Assembly: GCF_016082275.1 (NCBI RefSeq)
Contig: NZ_MOWM01000077.1
Span: forward strand, 1 to 33,193
Source: Variovorax sp. E3
Lineage (GTDB): Bacteria > Pseudomonadota > Gammaproteobacteria > Burkholderiales > Burkholderiaceae_C
Length of the DNA: 33,193 nucleotides
Direction: 5' to 3'
A program made the translations under genes and the position numbers. Under the pieces are notes generated by a model, which saw only the letters and a list, made by a program, of their open reading frames with translations, made no database searches and was not told where the DNA came from. Positions 1-8,989 of this stretch are shown here, one piece after another (position 1 is the stretch's first letter; every line of letters starts with the position of its first letter).

Positions 1-37
1 AAATGTGAGCGCTGAGCGCCGCTGGCCCCCACCCCTG

Positions 38-57
38 CCCTCCCCCGGAAGGGAGGG
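38..57. other. GC-rich hairpin after the TPM genes
   Basis: CCCTCCC (38-44) can pair with GGGAGGG (51-57), just downstream of the minus-strand TPM gene that stops at 72. There is no clear T-run on either strand, so this is at best a weak terminator or a chance GC-rich stem. Confidence 0.25.
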
Positions 58-71
58 AGAAATTCAAAACC

Positions 72-611
72 TCAGAGCACGACCGGCTCGTCCGGCAATT
101 CATTCACGTCGACCTCGCCTTCACCCAGCGGAAAGTGCGCGACCAGCAGCGCCGATATCTCTTCCAGCGCCTGCGTGAGCCCGTCCTCGAAGCGCCCTTC
201 GCGAAACGCCGCGCTCATGCGCTGCGTCATCGCGGCCCACGCCGCGTCGTCGACGTGCGCGTGAATGCCCCGGTCGGCCACGATCTCGATCGCGTGCTCG
301 GCCAGCAGCAGGTAGATCAGCACGCCGTTGTTGTGCGCGGTGTCCCACACGCGCAGCTTGCCGAACAGCATCACGGCGCGCTCGCGCACCGAGGCGTGGC
401 GCCACAGGTACGACATCGGCAGGCCGGCCTCGACGCAGATGCGGATCTCGCCGCTGTGGCGGCGCTCGCTCGCGGCCACGCGGCGCGTGAGTCGTTCCAT
501 CACCGCATCGGGCAGCGCGCGGCGCACTTCGGACTCGTCGATCCAGCGATGGCGCCAGATGCGGCCGAGCTTGGTGAACAGGGTTGCGTCGGTCGTCGTC
601 ATCGTGTTCAC
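72..611 (-). CDS. TPM-domain protein (second of pair)
   Basis: This is a 179-residue protein with a TPM (YgcG/psb32-like) domain over roughly residues 25-155. It has no signal peptide or membrane segment, so it is probably cytosolic or membrane-associated through its partners. Its function is unknown; TPM proteins are often encoded beside LemA and are linked to membrane or envelope homeostasis. The GTG start at 611 overlaps the TGA of the upstream TPM gene (GTGA), which points to translational coupling. An in-frame ATG at 602 is an alternative start. It is the last gene of the LemA-TPM-TPM operon. Confidence 0.85.
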   Translation of the reverse strand: MNTMTTTDATLFTKLGRIWRHRWIDESEVRRALPDAVMERLTRRVAASERRHSGEIRICVEAGLPMSYLWRHASVRERAVMLFGKLRVWDTAHNNGVLIYLLLAEHAIEIVADRGIHAHVDDAAWAAMTQRMSAAFREGRFEDGLTQALEEISALLVAHFPLGEGEVDVNELPDEPVVL

Positions 612-1513
612 CAGTTGCCCGAGGCGCCGCCGCCGCCGAAGTTGCCGCCACCGCCGGAGCTGAAGCCGCCCCCACCACCGCCGCCGCCACCGCCGAAACC
701 ACCGCCGCCGAAACCACCACCACCGCCACCCGATCGACCGGCGCCCGCGACCAGCGAGAACACGAGCGCGACCAGCCCGGCGATCACCGCGATGGCGATG
801 CTGGCGGTGATGAAGAACACGACCACGCCCACCCCGCCGCCGACGGCCATCGTGCCCAGCTTCTTGCCGAGCACGGCGCGCGCGACCGGCGCGCCGATGA
901 AAACGCCCACGAACAGGAAGATCGCGAGGTTTTCCCAGTCGAAACCGCCGCCGCCGCGGCCAGCACCGCCCGTGTCGCGCGCCGGCGCCGGCAGCGGCTC
1001 GCCGTCGACCAGCCCGATGATCCGGTCGACCGCCGCGTTCAGCCCGCCCGCGAAGTCGTTGTTGCGAAAGCGCGGCTTCATTTCCTCGTCGATGATGCGG
1101 CTGGCCGCGAGGTCGGGCACCACGCCCTCGAGCGTCTTGGCGGGCGCGATGCGCATGCGCCGGTCGTCCTTGGCCACGACCACCAGCAGGCCGTCGCCCA
1201 CGCCCTTGCGCCCGATCTTCCAGGTGTCGCCCACGCGCTGGGTGTAGCTCTCGATGTCTTCGGGCGCGGTGGTCGGCACCATCAGCACCACGATCTGCGA
1301 GCCCTTGCGCTGCTCGAACGCGGCCAGTCTGGTTTCCAGGCCGCTGCGCTGCGCGCCGTCGAGCGTGCCGGTCTGGTCGATCACGCGCGCGGTGAGCGCG
1401 GGCACCGGCAGCAGGCCCTGCTGCGCCAGCGCGGGCAGTCCGGCCAGGGCCAACGCCGTGAGAACGATGGCCGCCAGGGCGCGGCGGAGCAGCATCAGTG
1501 CGGCGGCAGCCAT
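608..1513 (-). CDS. TPM-domain membrane protein, YgcG-like
   Basis: This is a 301-residue exported protein. An N-terminal signal peptide ends near residue 30 (ALA before QQ). A TPM domain covers about 40-175, with the typical VIDQTGTLD start. One or two hydrophobic segments follow (about 198-265), and the tail is almost pure glycine with Ser/Phe, as in YgcG-like proteins. The TPM domain should face the periplasm, and no enzyme activity is certain. It follows lemA by 13 bases and overlaps the next TPM gene by four, so the three are very likely co-transcribed. The ATG at 1513 keeps the complete signal peptide; an ATG at 1495 is possible. Confidence 0.87.
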   Translation of the reverse strand: MAAAALMLLRRALAAIVLTALALAGLPALAQQGLLPVPALTARVIDQTGTLDGAQRSGLETRLAAFEQRKGSQIVVLMVPTTAPEDIESYTQRVGDTWKIGRKGVGDGLLVVVAKDDRRMRIAPAKTLEGVVPDLAASRIIDEEMKPRFRNNDFAGGLNAAVDRIIGLVDGEPLPAPARDTGGAGRGGGGFDWENLAIFLFVGVFIGAPVARAVLGKKLGTMAVGGGVGVVVFFITASIAIAVIAGLVALVFSLVAGAGRSGGGGGGFGGGGFGGGGGGGGGGFSSGGGGNFGGGGASGNW

Positions 1514-1526
1514 CGGGCGCGCCTTC

Positions 1527-2129
1527 TTATTGCTTCTTCGGGGCGCTGAAATCGACCGTGGGCGGCACCGAAATCTGCGCCTCGTTCTGCACTGTGAAGG
1601 TCGGCTTCGGCGCGTAGCTGAAGATCTTGGCCGTGATGTTGGTCGGGAAGCTGCGCGCGAGCACGTTGTACTCCTGCACGGTCTCGATGTAGCGGTTGCG
1701 CGCCACGGTGATGCGGTTCTCGGTGCCCTCCAGGGTCACGCGCAGGTCGCGGAAGGCCTGGTTGGCCTTGAGGTCGGGGTAGCGCTCCGACACCGCCATC
1801 AGCCGCGACAGCGCCGACGACAGCTCGCCTTGTGCCTGCTGGAACTTGGCGAAGGCCTCGGGGTTGTTCAGCGTCTCGGGCGTGACCTGGATCGAGGTGG
1901 CCTTGGCGCGCGCCTCGACCACCTTGGTGAGCGTGTCCTGCTCGAAGGAGGCCTCGCCCTTCACGGTGGCCACGATGTTGGGCACCAGGTCGGCACGGCG
2001 CTGGTACTGGTTGAGCACCTCGCTCCAGGCCGACTTGCTGGCCTCGTCGAGGGACTGGAACTGGTTGTAGCCGCACCCGCTCAGGGACACGACCGCCGCA
2101 AGGATCAGGAACCAGCGCTTCATCATCAT
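1527..2129 (-). CDS. lemA: LemA family lipoprotein
   Basis: A 200-residue LemA protein. The N-terminus is a lipoprotein signal with the lipobox LSGC (Cys19), followed by the helical LemA domain containing RRADLVPN and the NxFxxLR-like stretch. Several ATGs lie in a row. The one at 2129 is chosen because GGAGG sits 8 bases upstream, while the ATG at 2135 would lie only 2 bases from it. LemA proteins are coiled, membrane-anchored, and commonly encoded with TPM proteins as here. It is the first gene of this operon and diverges from the plus-strand gene at 2175, with only 45 bases for both promoters. Confidence 0.9.
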   Translation of the reverse strand: MMMKRWFLILAAVVSLSGCGYNQFQSLDEASKSAWSEVLNQYQRRADLVPNIVATVKGEASFEQDTLTKVVEARAKATSIQVTPETLNNPEAFAKFQQAQGELSSALSRLMAVSERYPDLKANQAFRDLRVTLEGTENRITVARNRYIETVQEYNVLARSFPTNITAKIFSYAPKPTFTVQNEAQISVPPTVDFSAPKKQ

Positions 2130-2174
2130 TTGCATTACCTCCGCAGAATGAGCGGAAGGTAGCATAGATGCCCC

Positions 2175-2933
2175 ATGGCCCTCGACCCCCTCCACGCCCT
2201 GCAGGCCGCGAACCGCGCGGCACTGCCCGTTGCTTCCGCCGCCTTCGGCACGCTGCTGATCGCGGGGGCGACCGGTGCGCTGGGGGCCGAGCTGCTGCGG
2301 CGGCTGGCGGGCAGCCACCGCCATGCCCACACCCGCGTGCTGGCGCGCGAGCCGATCCGCGACGGGCTGCGCGGGGTGGAGGCCTACCTGAGCCCGACCC
2401 AGCCGCTCGCGCAGTGGCCGGTCACGTCGGCCCACACGGCCATCATCGCCTTCGACCCGCCGCGCATGTACCACGACCGCGAGCGCGCGCTGTGGGCACC
2501 CGAGCCGGCCGACCTGCCCGCGCTCGCGCGCTGGCTGCGTGCCTGCGGCGTGCAGACGCTGGCCATCGTGCAGCCGCACGACCAGGGCAAGCTGCCAGAG
2601 GCCTTGAAGCGCGGGCTGGCCAGCCTCGACGAGCAGGCGGTGGTGGCCAACGGCTTCGAGCGCGTGATCCTCGTGCGCTCGGCGCGCAAGCCCGCCAACG
2701 CGAAGTTCGCGAACCCGGCCGAGCGGCTGGCCGCGTGGATGCTGTCGGTGGTGCGCTTCATGGTGCCCAGCAGCGAGCAGCCGGTGCGCGCGTCGAAGGT
2801 GGCGGAACTGGTCGACATTGCCCTGCGCATCGCGCCGCCGGGCGTGCATGTGGCCGCGCCCGAGCTGGTGTGGGAATCCGCGCAGGGCGACATGGAGGCC
2901 GTGGCGCGGCGCTGGCTCGGCCTGCCGGGCTAG
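2175..2933 (+). CDS. NAD(P)-binding Rossmann-fold protein
   Basis: A 252-residue protein that begins, after about 25 residues, with a beta strand and the dinucleotide-binding motif GATGALG (residues about 31-37). This is typical of atypical SDR/NmrA-like proteins. No YxxxK active site is evident, so the enzymatic role is unclear and it may be a sensor or sugar-nucleotide-type family member. The ATG at 2175 is chosen by frame. A GGAAGG lies 14 bases upstream, better placed for an out-of-frame ATG at 2168 that opens only an Arg/Ala-rich shadow reading frame. Its stop is 7 bases from the convergent hydrolase gene. Confidence 0.75.
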   Translation: MALDPLHALQAANRAALPVASAAFGTLLIAGATGALGAELLRRLAGSHRHAHTRVLAREPIRDGLRGVEAYLSPTQPLAQWPVTSAHTAIIAFDPPRMYHDRERALWAPEPADLPALARWLRACGVQTLAIVQPHDQGKLPEALKRGLASLDEQAVVANGFERVILVRSARKPANAKFANPAERLAAWMLSVVRFMVPSSEQPVRASKVAELVDIALRIAPPGVHVAAPELVWESAQGDMEAVARRWLGLPG

Positions 2934-2940
2934 AACAGCC

Positions 2941-3615
2941 CTATCCGCGCCACTGGCGCAGCAGCTCCGCCGAATCCATCACCAGCCCGAGGTGCAGCGA
3001 TACCATCGCGAGCGCCGCGCCTTCCAGGTGCGGGTCGGTGCCGCGCACCAGGTCGCGCAGCACGATCACGCGGTAGTTGTGGTTGTTGGCGTCGAAGGCG
3101 GTGTTCAGCACGCAGCAGTCGGTGAAGCCGCCGTTGAGCACCACGGTTTCGATGCGCTGGTTGCGCAGCAGAAAATCGAGGTCGGTCGGGTAGAACGCCG
3201 ACAGCCGGCGCTTGCTGTCCACGCGCATGTCGCCGGGCTCGACGCGCGTGACCCACTCGGTCCACTTCGAGCCTTCGATCGCATGCGCGCCGGCATTCGA
3301 AATCGGCCCCACGTGCAGCGGGAAGGTGCGGCGCCACGCGGCCGGAATGCCGTTGACGTCGTCCTCGCCGCCGGGCCGCAGCACCGACCTGATGTGTACG
3401 ATGCGCACGCCCAGCGCGCGCGCCTCGTCATGAAAGCCGTCGATGGGCGCGACCACGTCGCGGGCGCGCGGGGCGGGGCAGGGGCAGTCGGGGTCGTCGT
3501 CGAGGTGGCCCCGATGCATGTCGATGGAAACCATCGCCGTCGTGGCCGGGTTCAGGTAGTCGGTGAACTGCGCGGCGTCGAGTTCGCGCGCTTCGTCGTA
3601 GACCCAGGCTTTCAT
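2941..3615 (-). CDS. Isochorismatase-like cysteine hydrolase
   Basis: A 224-residue alpha/beta hydrolase of the isochorismatase/nicotinamidase/RutB superfamily. The expected catalytic triad is visible: Asp32 in SIDMHRGH, Lys135 in DSKRRLSAF and Cys168 in GGFTDCCVLNTA. Such enzymes cleave amide, ureido or enol-ether bonds in small metabolites. The substrate cannot be read from the sequence. As last gene of an ABC-importer operon (ATGA overlap with the upstream permease), it probably acts on the imported compound. A role in ureide, amide or nucleobase breakdown is an inference from the BMP-type transporter and the RutR-like regulator nearby. Confidence 0.87.
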   Translation of the reverse strand: MKAWVYDEARELDAAQFTDYLNPATTAMVSIDMHRGHLDDDPDCPCPAPRARDVVAPIDGFHDEARALGVRIVHIRSVLRPGGEDDVNGIPAAWRRTFPLHVGPISNAGAHAIEGSKWTEWVTRVEPGDMRVDSKRRLSAFYPTDLDFLLRNQRIETVVLNGGFTDCCVLNTAFDANNHNYRVIVLRDLVRGTDPHLEGAALAMVSLHLGLVMDSAELLRQWRG

Positions 3616-4544
3616 CGCCGTTCTTCCCGCACATAGGGTTGGCCCAGCGCGCCGGGCTCTTCGTCGGCGCCGCGCCGCGAGAGCGCGACCCACACCATCA
3701 CGCCGAGCGTCACCGCGTAGGGCGTCATCATCACGAAGTACTGCGGCAGCTGCACGCCGGCCGCGGCCAGTTGGGGAATCAGCGCCTCGATGCAGCCGAA
3801 CAGCAGCGCGCCCACCAGCGCCTTCCACGGCGACCAGCGCGCGAAGATCACCAGGCCCACCGCGATCCAGCCGCGGCCGCCGGTCATGCCCGCGATCCAC
3901 AATTTGGTGCTGACCACCGAGATGTACGCGCCCGCCAGTCCCACCAGCGCCGAGCCCGCGAGCACCGCCGCGAAGCGCCATGCCGTCACGCGGATGCCGG
4001 CCGCATCGGCCGCCTGCGGGTTCTCGCCCACGGCACGCAGCCGCAGGCCGGTGGACGTGCGCGCGAAGAACCACGCCACCGCGCCGAAGATCGGCAGCGT
4101 GAGCCACACCATCGCGTTCTGCGCGAAGAGCTTGCCCACGCCCGGCAGCATCGACAGCGGCCACAGGCCCATCGCGCCGATGCCCTCGGTCGCGTGGTTG
4201 GTCCAGTCGGCCATGGAGCCGACCAGCGCCGTGAGCCCCTGGCAGAAGAACACCAGCGCGAGCCCGGCGATCACCTGGTTCACGCGCAGCCAGATCACCA
4301 TCACCGCGAACAGCATCGACACCACGCTGGCCGCGAGCATGGCCAGCACCAGCGACACCGCCGGCTGCCCGATGGCGATTTGCGCGCCGATGCCCGCGAG
4401 CGCGCCGACCAGCATCAGCCCCTCGGCGCCGAGCGCGAGCACGCCCGCGCGCTCGCAGATGATGAGGCCGAGCGCCGCCAGCGCGTAGGGCACCGCGAAG
4501 TCCGGTGTGCTCGCAAGCCAGTTCAAAACAATACTGCCGCTCAC
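3612..4544 (-). CDS. ABC transporter permease, BMP-type importer (second)
   Basis: A 310-residue permease of the BPD_transp_2 family (YufQ/NupQ-like) with about eight hydrophobic segments. It carries the family signatures ERAGVLALGAEGLML near the N-terminus and GLRLRAVGENPQAADAAGI in the cytoplasmic coupling loop. Together with the upstream permease it should form the membrane channel of a nucleoside- or nucleobase-type importer. The GTG start at 4544 overlaps the TGA of the upstream permease (GTGA), and its own stop overlaps the hydrolase start (ATGA). It appears intact. Confidence 0.88.
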   Translation of the reverse strand: MSGSIVLNWLASTPDFAVPYALAALGLIICERAGVLALGAEGLMLVGALAGIGAQIAIGQPAVSLVLAMLAASVVSMLFAVMVIWLRVNQVIAGLALVFFCQGLTALVGSMADWTNHATEGIGAMGLWPLSMLPGVGKLFAQNAMVWLTLPIFGAVAWFFARTSTGLRLRAVGENPQAADAAGIRVTAWRFAAVLAGSALVGLAGAYISVVSTKLWIAGMTGGRGWIAVGLVIFARWSPWKALVGALLFGCIEALIPQLAAAGVQLPQYFVMMTPYAVTLGVMVWVALSRRGADEEPGALGQPYVREERR

Positions 4545-5688
4545 CGCGCCGCCTCCCCGCCCACGCGCCGCAGCCGGTGGCGAATGAAGAAGTCGCTCGA
4601 CGCCACGCACACCACGATCACCGCCTGGATGAGCTGCACCATCGAGAACGGCACCTGGTAGAACACCTGCAGGCTGCGCCCGGTGACGAACAGCGCCGCC
4701 ACCAGCAGCGCCACCACCGTGGCCGCCAGCGGGTTGTTGCGCGCGAGAAACGCAATGAGGATGCCCGAGAAGCCGTAGCCCTGGTAGAAGGCCTGCGTGA
4801 GCCGCCCCTCCTGCCCCGCCACCACCGCGAAGCCCGCGAGCCCGGCCATCGCGCCCGACAGCAGCACCGCGCCGTAGATGGTGCGCCGCACCGGCACGCC
4901 ATTGGCATGCGCCACGCGCGGGTTCGCGTCGACAAAACGCAGGTACAGGCCCGCGCGGCTCACGCTCACCAGCCACCACGCCAGCAGCGCGACCACGCCC
5001 GCCAGCAGGATCGAGCTGCCCACGCCGCCGCCCAGCTCGGGCAGCCGTTCGAACACGCGGAACTGCGGCGAGTAGGGGAAGTTGTCCTTCGGGTCCTTCC
5101 AGCTGCCGTACACCAGGTGCAGCAGGAAGTTGGCCGCCATGTAGTTGAGCATCAGCGTCGAGATGATCTCGTTCACGCCCAGCTTCAGCTTGAGCCACGC
5201 GGGGCCCAGCACCCACAGCAGGCCGCAGCCGACGGCGGCGATGAACATCAGCGGCAGGCGCAGGTTCTCGGGGCCGACCTGCCACATCGAGACGGCGGTC
5301 GCGCCGATGGCGCCCCACACCATCTGGCCTTCGAGCCCGAGGTTCCAGAAGCGCGCGCGGAACGCGATGGCGCCGGCCAGCCCGACGAGGATCATCGGCG
5401 CGGCCTGGAAGAGCACGGCGCGAAAGTTCTGGCCGTCGAAGAAGGTCTGCGTGACGAACTCGTTGGCCAGTTCGTCGGCGGGCACGCCGCCGCGACGAGG
5501 ATCGCGGCCGAGATGGCAAAGCCGACCAGCATCGCGACTGCGAGGATCAGCGCCTGCCAGCGCCACGCCATGTGCTGGCGGATCTCGAGCGCGTAGCGGC
5601 GGCGCGCGAGCGGCTGCTGGGGCTGCGTTTTTACCGCGACGGTCTTTGGTGCGTGCGCCATGTCTGCGGAGAGAGATGCTTCAACCAT
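4541..5688 (-). CDS. ABC transporter permease (first), apparent frameshift
   Basis: BPD_transp_2 permease (YufP/NupP-like). The N-terminal part (ATG 5688, or ATG 5661) contains a short cytoplasmic stretch and the first membrane segment, ending in AILVAA. At about 5486-5492 the reading frame changes. The remainder, from GVPADELANEF to the stop at 4541, is the body of the permease, with FRARFWNLGLEGQ and LKLGVNEIISTLMLNYMA. Restoring one G in the GGCGGCG context joins both parts in frame at ILVAA-GVPADE. Either the gene is broken or the sequence has a one-base error. The start at 5688 overlaps the ATPase stop at 5681, fitting the tightly packed operon. Confidence 0.8.
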
Positions 5689-7207
5689 GGTCCACCATCG
5701 CTTGCCCGATCGCCTGGCGGTCGGCGGGTTGTGCGAACTCGCCGGCGATGCGCCCGCGCGTCATCACGCCCACGCGGTCCGCGAGTTGCAGGACTTCGTC
5801 CAGGTCTTCGCTGATCAGCAGCACGGCGGCGCCGCTGTCGCGTGCCGCGCGCAGCCGCGCATGCACCTCGGCACTGGCGCGCACATCGAGGCCGCGGCTC
5901 GGGCTGTGCGCGAGCACCAGCGTGGGCGACTTGCCGAACTCGCGTGCCAGCACCAGCTTCTGCGCGTTGCCGCCCGACAGCAGCGCGGCCTTCTGCGAGA
6001 CCGAGCGCACGCCCTGCACGTCGAAGGCGCGCACGGCCTCTTGCGTGTCGCCCTGGATGCGGCCACGGCGCAGGCGCCACACGGGGCCGTAGCGGCCGGT
6101 GTGGACGCGGCCGATGGCGTAGTTCTCGGCAACCGACAAGCCACCCGCGAGCGCGAGCCCGTAGCGGTCGGCCGGGATCGCGGCAATGCCGATGCCGCGC
6201 CGCGCGGACGCGGCCATGGTCTTCAGGTCGCCGTGGCCTTCGAGCCGGATCTCGCCTTCGGTGGTTTCGCCCGGCAGGCCCATGATCGCGCCCGCGAGCT
6301 CGCCCTGCCCGTTGCCGCCGACACCGGCCAGGCCGTAGATTTCACCCGCATGCAGTTCGAGGTCGACACCGTCGAGCACGCGCCGGCCTTCGGGCGACGC
6401 GGGCGTGCGCAGCCCGCGCACCGTCAGGCGCACGGCACCGCGCCGTGTCTTCGCGGGCTGGAAGCCCGAGGCCGCGATCGACTCGCCCACCGTGAGCTTC
6501 ACCAGCTGCGCGACCGACGCCTCGCCGGGTTGCAGCGTTGCCACCGTGCGCCCGCCGCGCATCACCGTCACGCGGTCTGCATACGTTTTCACATCGGCCA
6601 TCTTGTGCGTGACCAGCACCACGGCCGCGCCCTTGCGCGCCAGCCCCTGCACGGTCTGCAGCAGGCGCGCGGCCTCCTGGTCGGTCAGCACTGCCGTGGG
6701 CTCGTCCAGGATCAGGATGCGCGCACCCGCGAGCAGCACCTTGAGGATCTCGACGCGCTGCTGCTCCGCAATCGACAGCGCATCGACGCGCTTCGACGGA
6801 TCGATGTCGAAGCCCAGCTCCGACGCCTTGTTGCGGATGTCGCGCTCGATTTCTCGCAGCCGCTCGCCATGGCTCTGGAACTCGGCCGGCGCGGGCGCGG
6901 TGAGCAAAATGTTCTGCGCCACCGTGAAAGGCCGCACCAGCTTGAAGTGCTGGTGGACCATGCCGATGCGGTGCCTGGCCGCATCGCGCGGCCCGCTGAA
7001 GCGCACCGCGTTGTCGTCCACCAGCAGCTGCCCCGCTTCCGGCGCATAGAGCCCGGCCGCGATGTTCATCAGCGAGGACTTGCCCGCGCCGTTCTCGCCC
7101 AGCAGTGCGTGCACCTCGCCCCAGCGCGCGGCAAAGTGGGCGTCGGTCAGTGCCGCGAAGCCGTCGAAGGACTTGCGGATGCCGGTGAGTTCGAGCGCGT
7201 TGGGCAT
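5681..7207 (-). CDS. ABC importer ATPase, two fused ATP-binding domains
   Basis: A 508-residue ATPase with two ABC domains in tandem, as in RbsA/YufO-type importers. Domain 1 has Walker A GENGAGKS, a signature LSIAEQQRVEI and Walker B ILILDEPTA. Domain 2 has a degenerate Walker A (GVGGNGQGE), signature LSGGNAQKL and a degenerate Walker B (LVLAHSP), so ATP hydrolysis probably rests on domain 1 as in related importers. It energises the two permeases downstream and works with the BMP-type binding protein upstream. The gene starts at an ATG 22 bases after that gene's stop. Confidence 0.92.
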   Translation of the reverse strand: MPNALELTGIRKSFDGFAALTDAHFAARWGEVHALLGENGAGKSSLMNIAAGLYAPEAGQLLVDDNAVRFSGPRDAARHRIGMVHQHFKLVRPFTVAQNILLTAPAPAEFQSHGERLREIERDIRNKASELGFDIDPSKRVDALSIAEQQRVEILKVLLAGARILILDEPTAVLTDQEAARLLQTVQGLARKGAAVVLVTHKMADVKTYADRVTVMRGGRTVATLQPGEASVAQLVKLTVGESIAASGFQPAKTRRGAVRLTVRGLRTPASPEGRRVLDGVDLELHAGEIYGLAGVGGNGQGELAGAIMGLPGETTEGEIRLEGHGDLKTMAASARRGIGIAAIPADRYGLALAGGLSVAENYAIGRVHTGRYGPVWRLRRGRIQGDTQEAVRAFDVQGVRSVSQKAALLSGGNAQKLVLAREFGKSPTLVLAHSPSRGLDVRASAEVHARLRAARDSGAAVLLISEDLDEVLQLADRVGVMTRGRIAGEFAQPADRQAIGQAMVDHG

Positions 7208-7229
7208 GGGGTCCTGCTGTCCTTGCGCT

Positions 7230-8339
7230 TTACTTCTGCGTGACCACGCCCTTGACGAACCAGTCCATCTTCCACAGGTCGGCGTCGGACAGCACGGCGC
7301 CCTTGGCCACGCGCTCCTTGCCGTCGCGGTCGGCCAGCGGGCCGGCGTAGACCTGCTTGCCCTTCATGATCGCGTCGCGCTCGGCGGTGATGAGCGCGGC
7401 CTTGTCCTTGGGCACGGCGGGGCCGAAGCCCGCGATGTCGGTGCCGCCGTCCTTCATCTCGATGAAGGCGCCATAGGGCGAGGGCGTCCAGTTGCCGGCC
7501 ATGATCTTCTTGAGCTCGGGCGCGAGGAAGCGGTCCCACACCCACACCGACGAGCACAGCGTGGCCTTGGGCGCGAACTGGCGCAGGTCGCGGTGGTGGC
7601 CGGTGCCGTACACGCCGCGCTCCTGCGCGACGATCTGCGGCGTGGGGCTGTCGACGTGCTGGCCGATCACGTCGGCGCCCTGGTCGATCAGCGCGGCGGC
7701 GGCCGCGCGCTCCTTGACGGGGTCGTTCCACGCGCCCGTGTAGATCACGTTGACGGTGGCGTTGGGGTTCATCTTCTGCGCGCCGAGCGCGAAGGCGTTG
7801 ACGGTCCAGTTCACCACGCCGAAGGGGTTGGCGGCCACGAAGCCGAGCTTGCCGGTCTTGGACGCCGCCCCCGCCGCCATGCCGCAGAGGTACTGGCTTT
7901 CGTAGGTGCGGCCGTAGAACGATTCGAGGTTGCTGCCGTTGGTGGTGCCCGAGCCGTTGAGGAAGGCGACGTTGGGGTACTTGGCGGCCAGGTCCTTGAA
8001 GCTGTCGGAGTAGCCGAAGGCGGTGCCGATGACGATGTTGGCGCCGCGCTGGATGAACTTCTCCGCCGCGGGCTTGATGGCCGACGCGTCCTCGGGCACG
8101 TTCTCGACGAACTGGATCTTCTGGCCGATCTCCTTCTCGATCTTCACGCGCGCTTCGTCGAAGGCCTGGGTCCAGCCGCCGTCGTTCTTCGGGCCGAAGT
8201 AGAGCATCGCGATCTTCGGCTTGTCCTTGAGCGTGAAGCCGTCGGCGGCCGCGGCGGGCAGCGCGGTGAAGGTCGCGCCGCCGGCCACGAGGGTCATCGC
8301 AAGGCCGAGGCCGGGAGTGAGGGTGCGCAGCTGCTGCAT
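7230..8339 (-). CDS. BMP/PnrA-type substrate-binding lipoprotein-like protein
   Basis: A 369-residue periplasmic binding protein of the BMP (basic membrane protein/PnrA) family. It has a signal peptide ending near residue 31 (AAAA before DGF), the family stretch KIAMLYFGPKNDGGW and a central NIVIGTAFGYSDSF region. There is no lipobox Cys, so it is probably a soluble periplasmic protein. Members bind nucleosides or related purines; the ligand here is not certain. The ATG at 8339 is chosen over upstream in-frame starts because AAAGG lies about 7 bases before it. It leads the importer genes, with the VOC gene 71 bases upstream. Confidence 0.9.
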   Translation of the reverse strand: MQQLRTLTPGLGLAMTLVAGGATFTALPAAAADGFTLKDKPKIAMLYFGPKNDGGWTQAFDEARVKIEKEIGQKIQFVENVPEDASAIKPAAEKFIQRGANIVIGTAFGYSDSFKDLAAKYPNVAFLNGSGTTNGSNLESFYGRTYESQYLCGMAAGAASKTGKLGFVAANPFGVVNWTVNAFALGAQKMNPNATVNVIYTGAWNDPVKERAAAAALIDQGADVIGQHVDSPTPQIVAQERGVYGTGHHRDLRQFAPKATLCSSVWVWDRFLAPELKKIMAGNWTPSPYGAFIEMKDGGTDIAGFGPAVPKDKAALITAERDAIMKGKQVYAGPLADRDGKERVAKGAVLSDADLWKMDWFVKGVVTQK

Positions 8340-8410
8340 GGAACTACCTTTGTGGAGAGGCTTGGAGAAGGGAATGGGGAGAACGGGAAGAAGGGCGGCG
8401 GCAGCGCGCG

Positions 8411-8797
8411 TCACATCATGAAGTTGATGCGGAACACGTTGCCCTCGGGGTCGAGCAGCACCGACTGGTACCAGTTGTAGTAGGTGACGTACGGCGCCTT
8501 GACGAGCGTGGCGCCGGCCTCGAGCGCAACGGGCACCATGCGCTCGACGTCGGCCCGGCTGTCGACGTCGATGTTCAGCAGGAACTTGACGCCGCGCGTG
8601 TCGGAGAACTCGCTCAGGTGCAGCAGCTCGTAGGCATCGAGCGCGTTGAAGCCGAGGCTCGACTTGCCGGTGTCCAGGCCGCGAAAGATCGGGGAGCGGA
8701 TCGCTTCTATTTCCGGGAAACCGAACACGCGCTGGTAGAAGCCGCTGAGGGCGACCACGTCTTTGGCGAAGACGTTGACGTAGGAGAGGTGGGCCAT
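8411..8797 (-). CDS. VOC (glyoxalase/dioxygenase fold) protein
   Basis: A 128-residue single-unit VOC superfamily protein. It shows the opening HLSYVNVFAKDVVALSGFYQRVFG, the central KFLLNIDV strand and the closing LLDPEGNVFRINF. The metal ligands typical of glyoxalase are only partly recognisable, so the reaction is unknown (lyase, dioxygenase, isomerase or binding protein). It is the first gene of the importer-hydrolase operon, whose other products suggest uptake and degradation of a small nitrogenous compound. Confidence 0.85.
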   Translation of the reverse strand: MAHLSYVNVFAKDVVALSGFYQRVFGFPEIEAIRSPIFRGLDTGKSSLGFNALDAYELLHLSEFSDTRGVKFLLNIDVDSRADVERMVPVALEAGATLVKAPYVTYYNWYQSVLLDPEGNVFRINFMM

Positions 8798-8842
8798 ATC
8801 AGGTGCTTGCTGTGCGTTTCGAGTTGTCGGTGTTCAGGGCGC

Positions 8843-8938
8843 GTGCGGCGGACACCGGGTGTCCCCCTCCGCGAATGTCCCCCGGGCTTCGCCCTCCTCC
8901 TTTATTTCGCTGCGGGGGACACCCGATGCCCACCGCAC
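8843..8938. repeat. Structured palindromic repeat, copy A
   Basis: A 96-base element. The outer 25 bases (8843-8867) pair with 8914-8938, with a perfect 12-bp inner part (8856-8867 with 8914-8925) and three further differences that all allow G-U pairing. The 46-base core (8868-8913) contains a small hairpin, GGGC-GAA-GCCC on the minus strand. It is the inverted partner of the element at 8990-9077. The 330-base gap 8798-9127 otherwise shows nothing convincing. Confidence 0.8.
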
Positions 8939-8989
8939 GCCAGGCGCAGCGCTTGTTCCGCTCGATCAACGACAGCTCTGAATGACGAT

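Noticed and set aside
135..1247. Long plus-strand open frame rich in Pro and Arg
   Set aside because: It is antisense to the TPM genes; the Pro runs are the complement of their Gly-rich tails.
2168..3076. Open frame with a better-placed ribosome site than the gene at 2175
   Set aside because: The protein is Arg/Ala/Pro-rich and lacks any domain, while the frame from 2175 has a Rossmann motif.
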